Source: Gammaproteobacteria bacterium (GTDB lineage Bacteria; Pseudomonadota; Gammaproteobacteria; Pseudomonadales; Pseudohongiellaceae). Taken from it: a stretch of DNA of 46,962 nt. The notes under the pieces are model-generated. The model ran no database searches. It was not told the origin of the DNA and saw only the letters and a program-made list of their open reading frames with translations. Below, piece after piece: positions 40,679-46,962 of this stretch (the stretch's first letter is position 1; each line of letters begins with the position of its first letter). The translations under genes and the position numbers were made by a program. The stretch covers positions 38,603 through 85,564 of the forward strand of contig PBTW01000023.1 in the NCBI GenBank assembly GCA_002729315.1. Reading direction: 5' to 3'.

Positions 40679-43600
40679 ATGAAAAATTCGAATTTTGGAA
40701 ACCCTGGTGGAAGGTCTTCAACTTTTAGACCCAAAGCCCTAAAAACCGCCGTCTGCCTGGCACTGTCCGGTGTGGCGGTGCTGCCGACAGTGGTTACCGC
40801 CCAGTCGGACGCCACCCTTGATGAAATAATTGTCACGGGGTCGAGAATCCCCGCTGACCCTAATCTGGTATCGTCAGTCCCGATTCAGTCACTCAGCGCC
40901 GAAGACATACAGAATTCTGGTGAGATCAACATCGCCGACATCGTTGCTGATATTCCTGCTTTGGTGTCGTCACTCACCGCCGAGAATTCGTCAACAGGTG
41001 CGAACAGTCTCAACCTTCGCGGTTTGGGTGGAGACCGGACGCTGACGCTGGTCAACGGCCGCAGGCACGTGGCAGGTTTCCGCGGCAGCCAAGCGGTTGA
41101 TACAGGGACTATTCCTCGGGCGTTGGTGCGCAGTGTTGAGGTCACCACCGGCGGCGCCTCGGCGATTTATGGTGCTGATGCGGTGACCGGTGTCGTGAAC
41201 TTCATCCTGCGGGATGATTTCGAGGGCTTCCAGGTCGACTTGCAGCAGGGCCTTCCCGAGCGCGGTCAAGGTCAAACGACGGTTGTTGATGCAACCTGGG
41301 GCATGAACTTCAATGACGATCGCGGAAACATTGCGGTCTCTTTGAGCTTGGAAACTGATACAGGTCTCTTATACGGTGAACGCGACTGGGCTAAGGACAA
41401 TGGAATCGCTTCCGTCGGACCAAGGGCTAACCCATCTACAGACCCAAATGCACCTCCACGGGCTGTTGTAGAGAACCCAACTTTCTGGTTGACCTCGCAA
41501 GCCGGCTCAATCGCACCGACTTTCGGCGGACGCTCCACGACTTACGTGGACATCAACAACAACGGTATTGCTGACTGTCAAGAATCTGAGGGCGGTCGGG
41601 TAGGCTACCTAGCCGGATGCTGGATTACTAACCCTGATGGTTCTGTTCGGGTTAATCAGGACGGTACCGTACTCGGTACTCTGTGGAGTCAGGGCGGCGA
41701 CGGTGGTCTTGCCAACGGAAGTGGTAATCGCGGTACTCTATATCCAGAGACGGAGCGTGCTGTTATTAACGTAAACGCGAACTATGATCTTACCGACACT
41801 TTCAATGTATTCTTCGAAGGTAAGTATGTAGAAGCAACGTCGACCGCCTTCTCCGAGGGAGATGGTTTCTACGATACGCTATTTATCCAAGCAGACAATC
41901 CGTATATCCCCGAACAATTGCTGCCCGTTGTGGCTCAGACCGGCGGCTTGCTGTTAACTCAAGATCCTTGGGATTTCAGCGACAATAACCCGTCCGAATA
42001 CACTCGAGAGACTGTGCGTTTCGTTGCAGGCTTTGAGTGGGAGCTTTCACCTGATCATGTGCTCGAGGTTTCAGCAAACCATGGTGAATTTACAAACACC
42101 AGTAATCTCACCACCACAGTACTCGATCGAACATTTGCGGCGATTGACGCTGTCAAAGACAGCAGCGGTAACATTGTTTGTCGATCTGATCTGAACCCGA
42201 ATGCTGCTTATGAGATTGACTACTTCGCAGGATCCAATAGTTATGCGAACGGAGCGTACAGCAGTGACCGCTATTACTCTTTTACACCCGGCGACGGTCA
42301 GTGTCAGCCGCTCAATCCGTTTGGCACCTACTCTGCAAGTGCCGCAGCGCAGAACTTCATAACCATGCCACTCGAGCGGGTTCTTGAGCTCGATCAAACG
42401 GTCATAAACGCGACATTGATCGGCGAGTTTGAGTTCGCATCGGGGCTTCTTGATGGTCCGATCGGTTATGCAACAGGCATCGAGTACAGAGAAGAGTCAA
42501 GCCTGAACCTTCTTGATCCACTTGATTTAGGTATCATGCCACAAGGCACGTCGTACACTGCCGGACAGAGCGTTAATGAAGTTAGCGATTGGCTATACAC
42601 ATTTATCGATTACGACAACTCACAGCAATACAACACTATGGGTGAGTACGACGTGACTGATGCGTTTGTCGAGTTCCGGCTGCCTGTACTGCGCGGCAGA
42701 GCAATGGCTGAAGAGTTAACCATCGACGGCGCTGCCCGCGTCGCAAACTACTCAACGCTTGGCGATGCAACTACTTGGAAGTTCGGTGCTACTTGGGCAC
42801 CAACTTCTGAGCTGAGCCTCAGAGGCACGATATCTCAGGCGGTGAGAGCGCCAAATATCTCTGAGTTGTTCGACCCTAAGCTGCCTATCACCGTGGCGGC
42901 GAATGCCGATCCATGCGATCCCAATAATGTAGCAGCTGGCACAGCAAATCGGGAGGCTAACTGCATAGCAGCGCTTCAAGCGAATGGGCTGCCACTGTCT
43001 TCCATCGTCGATTCTAGCGGTAACTATGCGTGGACTAACCCACTCACCGCCCGATTTGCAGGGGTATCGGGCGGTAATCCTGCTCTTGATGTCGAGACTG
43101 CGGATACCGTGACTGTTGGATTTGTATACCGACCCGAGTTGGTCGAGGGTCTAAGCATTACTATTGACTACTGGGATGTAGCAATTACAGATGCTATTTC
43201 TGCCGTCGATTCTGGTGACATTCTCGAGGGTTGTTTCGATTCTGCTTCTTACCCAAATCTGGGTTTCTGTAACGCGTTTACACGCCGAGCGGATGGCGGG
43301 CTTAACTTCCTCGAAACCGGGCAAATCAACTTTGCGAAGCTGGAGGCGAGAGGATTGGATTTCGCCGCAAGCTACGACTTCTCAGTTGGTGAGAATGAAT
43401 TTGGCGTAAGACTGCAGGGTTCGCGTCAGGAGCGCCTTGATCGGTTTTTCAATCCACTAGACCAAAGCGATGTTGATCCTGAAATTATGGAACTTCAGCG
43501 GCCGCGTCTGTTTGGCTCGCTCGGTCTGAGCTGGAATCGCGGCCCGGTTAGAGTGGGTTTGCAGACGATCTATCAGGGTAAGCAGGCCGTTGCTGAGGTG

Positions 43601-43828
43601 GAAGAAGTTCGCGGTATTGCCGGCCTGGATCCGCTCTACGGTTCCGCAGGGTTCTTCCACAACGTTCTGATCTCTGACCTGAACGCTCGCTATCAGTGGA
43701 ATGATGGGTTAAGTCTTTTCGGTGGTATTAACAATCTGTTTGACGAAGAGCCCTTCTCCACGCAGACCGCATGGCCCGTTGGCCCCCGGGGCAGAACTCT
43801 GTTCCTTGGCTTGTCCTACGCTCTGTAG
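40679..43828 (+). CDS. TonB-dependent outer-membrane receptor
   Basis: 1049 residues with a signal peptide (hydrophobic about 24-38, cut near VTAQ) and a TonB-box-like TLDEIIVTG. Plug motifs include SRIPADPNLVSSVPIQSLSAE, LRGLGGDRTLTLVNGRR and IYGADAVTGVVNFI. The barrel shows LRGTISQAVRAPNISELF and ends in RGRTLFLGLSYAL with an aromatic-hydrophobic terminus. It is clearly a paralogue in type of the receptor at 32738-36073 but not a close copy. Substrate unknown; the large size suggests peptides, oligosaccharides or metal chelates. No obvious SD, only GAGAAC before the ATG. A classic terminator follows. Confidence 0.93.
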   Translation: MKNSNFGNPGGRSSTFRPKALKTAVCLALSGVAVLPTVVTAQSDATLDEIIVTGSRIPADPNLVSSVPIQSLSAEDIQNSGEINIADIVADIPALVSSLTAENSSTGANSLNLRGLGGDRTLTLVNGRRHVAGFRGSQAVDTGTIPRALVRSVEVTTGGASAIYGADAVTGVVNFILRDDFEGFQVDLQQGLPERGQGQTTVVDATWGMNFNDDRGNIAVSLSLETDTGLLYGERDWAKDNGIASVGPRANPSTDPNAPPRAVVENPTFWLTSQAGSIAPTFGGRSTTYVDINNNGIADCQESEGGRVGYLAGCWITNPDGSVRVNQDGTVLGTLWSQGGDGGLANGSGNRGTLYPETERAVINVNANYDLTDTFNVFFEGKYVEATSTAFSEGDGFYDTLFIQADNPYIPEQLLPVVAQTGGLLLTQDPWDFSDNNPSEYTRETVRFVAGFEWELSPDHVLEVSANHGEFTNTSNLTTTVLDRTFAAIDAVKDSSGNIVCRSDLNPNAAYEIDYFAGSNSYANGAYSSDRYYSFTPGDGQCQPLNPFGTYSASAAAQNFITMPLERVLELDQTVINATLIGEFEFASGLLDGPIGYATGIEYREESSLNLLDPLDLGIMPQGTSYTAGQSVNEVSDWLYTFIDYDNSQQYNTMGEYDVTDAFVEFRLPVLRGRAMAEELTIDGAARVANYSTLGDATTWKFGATWAPTSELSLRGTISQAVRAPNISELFDPKLPITVAANADPCDPNNVAAGTANREANCIAALQANGLPLSSIVDSSGNYAWTNPLTARFAGVSGGNPALDVETADTVTVGFVYRPELVEGLSITIDYWDVAITDAISAVDSGDILEGCFDSASYPNLGFCNAFTRRADGGLNFLETGQINFAKLEARGLDFAASYDFSVGENEFGVRLQGSRQERLDRFFNPLDQSDVDPEIMELQRPRLFGSLGLSWNRGPVRVGLQTIYQGKQAVAEVEEVRGIAGLDPLYGSAGFFHNVLISDLNARYQWNDGLSLFGGINNLFDEEPFSTQTAWPVGPRGRTLFLGLSYAL

Positions 43829-43847
43829 GTCCGGTCCTCTCCAAAAG

Positions 43848-43872
43848 GCCCGCGCTCAGCGGGCTTTTTTTT
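43848..43872 (+). terminator. Rho-independent terminator of the TonB receptor gene
   Basis: GCCCGC-5-GCGGGC stem followed by eight T residues, 19 bases past the stop; A residues before the stem could pair with the T run. Confidence 0.9.
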
Positions 43873-44703
43873 GGCACTGATTCGGATGCTTCAGTCATCG
43901 GCACCGCCTGCTGCTGAATCCGATGCGATGACCTGGATAGGCTCAATGCCGACTTTGCCCAGCGCGAAGTTCGGAGCCGCTGACACTCCTCTGTTTCATG
44001 GTCAGCCCGGCAAAGTTGTCCATGATCTAGCTTCACGTAAATTTGCGCTGGTTGCCAGGTCAGTTCGCCTGATTCTTTGAAACCACGGATGGCAACTCAG
44101 CTTGCTAGTTCGTGAGGCGAGACCAGGTTCTAATGAACTATTTCAGTGCAAGAAAATGTGTCGCGATATGGGCGCAATCCATTGTGATTTTGGCGCAACA
44201 CAGAAACAACATTCCCTTCTGCGCTGTTATATGCGGTGCTTGTGTGATCCTGAATGCTGACGTTATATTTGTTTTTTTACCTTATTCATGCACGTTGCAG
44301 TTGTTAGCATCACAGGAGAAATTATCTCGGACGCAGTCGGCCCTCAAATCGCGTCGTATGCAGTCGAATATGAACAGGTAGAACCTACTTCTGGTGCGCC
44401 TGTGGTAAAAGTGCCAACCAAGCTTTCTTCGATGGATCTCAGTAGGGGACTGGGTTCACGCCAGTCGCTTTTAAGGCGAAGATTCCAAGAAGATGTACTT
44501 CTGCGGCTGCAAAAAACAGAGAGCGTGGCACTCTGTGACGGACTCCATAACCGATAGCTAGGTGCGCCACTTGTATTTTTTCCTTCAGCGTTCAGCCATC
44601 GACTCTACGGTATAAACCTTGCAAGTGTTAGAGTTGGGTCGATGACAATCGGGCAATGCCTAATGTCGCTTTAATCGTGAGCAGCATTAGTTTTGGCCTG
44701 ACC

Positions 44704-44722
44704 GTCATCATGTTGTGATGAC
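44704..44722. promoter_or_regulatory. Inverted repeat in the lipoprotein leader
   Basis: GTCATCA and TGATGAC, 7 exact bases each with a 5-base spacer, ending 6 bases before the GGAG ribosome site (44729-44732) of the lipoprotein gene. It could be an operator or a leader hairpin that affects ribosome access. Confidence 0.3.
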
Positions 44723-44740
44723 AATTTTGGAGCTAATGAT

Positions 44741-45823
44741 ATGTCGAGATGGTCTGCCTATCCGATTAATCGGATTCTAATCTTTTGCTGCTGTTTTTCA
44801 GTCCTGATGGGTTGCTCACGGGAGCTGGCCCCAGGCAATACTGTAGCCATGCAGTTGCAAAAAGCCGAATCAATGATTGATGCTTTCTATTCATTTGAGG
44901 CTGAGCAGTTGCGTCCTATCCTGAACACAGCTGGTGACGCGCAGGCCAGACTGCTGGACTATCAGGGGTGGGCTGAGGGTGGCAATTACCTCGTGATGGA
45001 GCGTGCCCCTTGCGCGACTGTAGCGAGCGATAAAATTGATTGTGCTATTACGGTGCAGGACGACCCGGTTCTTGCTCTCGAGACGGGGTTTAATGTGACG
45101 GACACATTCCATCTGTCATTCGATGGTGAAAATATCGTTGATGTGAGGACCAGTTCCAACGATCAGCCAATCTACTATGAAGCCCGGCAATGGGTTGAAG
45201 ATAATATGCCAGAGGTCATGGCCGGGCCCTGTCGCCGCGAAAACGAGCTGCGAGTGACGCCGGGGGATTGCGCACGAGCAATGACTGACGGATATGCCAA
45301 ATTTCTGAGCGCAAAAAAGTCTGAGGAAGCCAGGTCAGATAGCGGCTTGCTGGTGCCTGATGATTTTGAAGTGCCGGTCCTGGTGGAAACGGACTCCTTC
45401 AAGCTGGTGCCGCTCGGGCCGGACGTCGTTGAACAGGACTATGAAGCTTACATGTCTTCGATAGCCCATTTGCAGGCAACATTCACCCGGAGCACGGACT
45501 GGCCTCGAGAGGATATCGACTATGAGGCTGCTATGGCGGATATGCTAGCCGAGCAGGCACGTTTTAGTGAGCGGCGCTCGTTCGCCTATGCGGTTCTGAC
45601 GTCTGACGGTACTCGCGAGCGCGGATGCCTGTACATTCGCCCTTCCAGTAGACCTGCGTTTGACGCGGAAGTGGTTTTATGGGTTACACAAACAGAATTT
45701 GAAGCCGGGTTCGATGCTGAGCTCTATGATTGGGCCCAAAATTGGATATCGTCCTCCTGGCCGATGTCCAACGTCGTCTATCCCGGTCGGTCTATATCTT
45801 GGGACGAATGGGAAGCGTTCTAA
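44741..45823 (+). CDS. Lipoprotein with NTF2-like and GNAT-like domains
   Basis: 360 residues. Signal peptide with lipobox VLMGC (C25), so a lipoprotein; +2 is Ser, favouring outer-membrane placement in Gammaproteobacteria. Residues about 38-190 form an alpha-plus-beta domain like NTF2/SnoaL proteins, with conserved Cys91, 101, 164 and 177. Residues about 215-352 (FKLVPLGPDVVEQDYEAYM, RRSFAYAVLTSD, RERGCLYIRPS, DAEVVLWVTQTEF) resemble a GNAT acetyltransferase family, but I cannot see the acetyl-CoA loop RxxGxG/A. The GGAG ribosome site is 8 bases before the ATG. Both parts in one exported chain is unusual because acetyl-CoA is not in the periplasm. Function unknown; a non-catalytic binding domain is as likely as an enzyme. 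Confidence 0.8.
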   Translation: MSRWSAYPINRILIFCCCFSVLMGCSRELAPGNTVAMQLQKAESMIDAFYSFEAEQLRPILNTAGDAQARLLDYQGWAEGGNYLVMERAPCATVASDKIDCAITVQDDPVLALETGFNVTDTFHLSFDGENIVDVRTSSNDQPIYYEARQWVEDNMPEVMAGPCRRENELRVTPGDCARAMTDGYAKFLSAKKSEEARSDSGLLVPDDFEVPVLVETDSFKLVPLGPDVVEQDYEAYMSSIAHLQATFTRSTDWPREDIDYEAAMADMLAEQARFSERRSFAYAVLTSDGTRERGCLYIRPSSRPAFDAEVVLWVTQTEFEAGFDAELYDWAQNWISSSWPMSNVVYPGRSISWDEWEAF

Positions 45824-45888
45824 CAACGTGCAATGTGCTGGATTCTGACACGAATTTTTCTCGCGGAACGTGCAGTATATCTAACCGC

Positions 45889-46845
45889 TCACAGGCTTTT
45901 TAGTCTGTCGTCGGAATAAAACGCTAGCGCGAGTTGATCTTTTATCGAGAGCGGTACGCACTTGCCCGCGCCTATTTGGCCTTCTGACGCATCCGCACAA
46001 TAGGTACCAAATACCCTGTCCCAAAGGATAAGGTTGCACCCATAATTTGAGTCCGCCTGCCTTCGCTCGTACGCGTGATGGACGTGATGTTGCTGCGCCG
46101 TAGCGAACACCCAGTCGTAAACCGGCAGGGACTTCAAAGGCAGGTTGGCGTGGTTCAGCGTTCCAGTCCATATGCGAAAGGAACCAACTACCGCCAGAAC
46201 GCCGTCTCCCGCGCCAAGCAATGCGAGCGCGATTGGAGTTCCGAGCATTAAGCTTATGTACTCGAGCGGATGTGTTCGGTCACCTCGCATGCATCCCATT
46301 TTCGTAATGTGATGGTGTGTAGCGTGCATCCTCCACCAGAAAAGCGTCTCGTGTTGAATCCTATGAAGCCAGTAATAGATGAAAGTTGAAATTAGCATTA
46401 TCACTAATGCGCTACCCAAGAGCCCTGCACCAGTTGTGGGCTCAAGAGAAAGACCCAACGGGGACAGGTCGCGAACCGCCTTGAAGCCTTCAGAAATCGG
46501 GGTTTGATAAAAGTCGCTGTACAAAGGGATAAAAAGCAGACCAGCGGCAGCGAGCCAGCCAGCATCCTCGATCATCTCTTTCGGCTCAAGAAGCCAGTCG
46601 GTGCGCTTAGCCCAAATCCGTTCGGCAACTATAAGTAGCGGGATCGGAAGAACTATCATAATCGCAGCGAATAGCTCGCGATGCGCCCAATCGCTCGCCA
46701 CCATGGCGGCCATCAACACAGTCGTGCCCAGCACCAGCACGGGTTGAGGCAGTGCCCACAACCACTCGCGCGCTGTCCAGGTTGCTGACTTGGATGCCTG
46801 TGTACGAACGAGTTCGCCAGCATTGTTGTTAATCAATTCGCTCAT
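45889..46845 (-). CDS. Sterol desaturase / fatty-acid hydroxylase family membrane enzyme
   Basis: 318 residues starting at the ATG at 46845 (GGAG 9 bases upstream; the frame is open further to 46914). An integral membrane di-iron oxygenase of the inner membrane. The three histidine clusters are HRIQH (H161, H165), HATHH (H174, H177, H178) and HHVHH (H253-H257), with LNHAN (H232) between, as expected for the di-iron site. At least four hydrophobic helices precede and separate them. Members hydroxylate or desaturate sterols, fatty acids, carotenoids or alkylglycerols; the bacterial substrate is unknown. The dyad at 46940-46960 upstream suggests repression by a TetR-like protein, whose gene would lie beyond the window. 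Confidence 0.92.
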   Translation of the reverse strand: MSELINNNAGELVRTQASKSATWTAREWLWALPQPVLVLGTTVLMAAMVASDWAHRELFAAIMIVLPIPLLIVAERIWAKRTDWLLEPKEMIEDAGWLAAAGLLFIPLYSDFYQTPISEGFKAVRDLSPLGLSLEPTTGAGLLGSALVIMLISTFIYYWLHRIQHETLFWWRMHATHHHITKMGCMRGDRTHPLEYISLMLGTPIALALLGAGDGVLAVVGSFRIWTGTLNHANLPLKSLPVYDWVFATAQQHHVHHAYERRQADSNYGCNLILWDRVFGTYCADASEGQIGAGKCVPLSIKDQLALAFYSDDRLKSL

Positions 46846-46939
46846 ACCAAACTTCTCCGAGGAATAACCTAATATTGTTATCAATATAAGTTGTACATGC
46901 AAGAAAACCGCCAAGTTGCCACAGGTTGGTGCTCCCCAA

Positions 46940-46960
46940 TACGGTGCATCATACGCCGTA
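46940..46960. promoter_or_regulatory. TetR-like operator dyad upstream of the sterol desaturase gene
   Basis: A 21-base dyad centred at 46950 with arms TACGGTG and CGCCGTA; 8 of 10 base pairs match. It begins 95 bases upstream of the desaturase ATG. Such TACGGYG dyads are usual for TetR-family operators. The regulator gene is probably just beyond the window edge and divergent. Confidence 0.45.
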
Positions 46961-46962
46961 CA

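Larger units (their letters stand above)
43829..44740. other. Intergenic region between the TonB receptor and the lipoprotein gene
   Basis: About 910 bases. After the terminator I see no supported gene; the open frames (for example 44288-44557) have unnatural composition. A dyad just before the lipoprotein ribosome site is listed separately. Confidence 0.5.

Noticed and set aside
44288-44557. Plus-strand frame of 89 codons before the lipoprotein
   Set aside because: The first 45 residues look plausible but the rest is Arg/Leu-rich and unlike a protein; no ribosome site seen.
1-46962. Search for CRISPR arrays, insertion sequences, integrase, phage genes, tRNA and rRNA
   Set aside because: No evenly spaced repeats, no transposase or integrase motifs, and no tRNA or rRNA sequence pattern was seen by eye; a covariance-model tRNA scan was not possible.

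Overview
The window looks like chromosomal DNA of a free-living, aerobic Gammaproteobacterium. The evidence is an EF-G of the second gammaproteobacterial type, PurT, the two-subunit PntAB transhydrogenase, an AstE homologue, two very large TonB-dependent receptors, and many Tat or Sec signal peptides. The gene style (M14, M28 and serine-hydrolase family secreted enzymes, CaiB/BaiF CoA-transferases, large TonB receptors) resembles marine heterotrophs of the Halieaceae/Woeseiaceae kind. That placement is an impression, not a measured assignment. I see no rRNA, tRNA, CRISPR array, insertion sequence, integrase or phage gene.

Layout. 1-2203: the 3' part of a GMC flavoprotein dehydrogenase and its small exported partner subunit. 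2346-6226: EF-G (minus) diverging from purT (plus). 6254-8107: a minus-strand GST plus CoA-transferase pair. 8612-16161: plus-strand secreted M14 peptidase, pntAB, and a secreted haem-c/copper-monooxygenase-like protein ending at a good terminator. 16550-18667: a solitary astE and a Tat-exported TIM-barrel isomerase-like protein. 18764-22759 (minus): a Tat-type D-amino-acid-oxidase-like protein with permuted domain order, a second CoA-transferase, and a secreted protein of unknown function. 23328-28978 (plus): secreted serine hydrolase, Cof-type HAD phosphatase, secreted M28 peptidase and acyl-CoA ligase. 29121-32362 (plus): Tat-exported DsrE-like protein, an MFS exporter whose only reasonable start is AUC, and an ornithine-cyclodeaminase homologue. 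32338-36073 (minus): glutaredoxin and a 1111-residue TonB receptor. 36425-39819: a small cysteine-containing secreted protein (plus), then exported DsrE, exported FAH-family hydrolase and an ATP-grasp ligase (all minus). 40679-46845: a second TonB receptor behind an 860-base untranslated region carrying several dyads, a lipoprotein fused to a GNAT-like domain, and a sterol-desaturase-family membrane enzyme (minus). The window ends in a TetR-like operator dyad.

How the genes may work together. The core genes (fusA-type EF-G, purT, pntAB) are housekeeping. The rest suggests scavenging of peptides, amino acids and lipophilic or aromatic acids: import through TonB receptors, hydrolysis by secreted peptidases, CoA activation by the ligase and CoA-transferases, and reducing power from PntAB. 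The most unusual overall trait is how many enzyme families usually found in the cytoplasm (FAH, D-amino-acid oxidase, xylose-isomerase-like barrel, DsrE, GNAT) carry export signals here. No single novel multi-gene system can be claimed. The best individual leads are the permuted exported oxidase, the lipoprotein-GNAT fusion, the exported FAH-DsrE pair and the AUC-start transporter.
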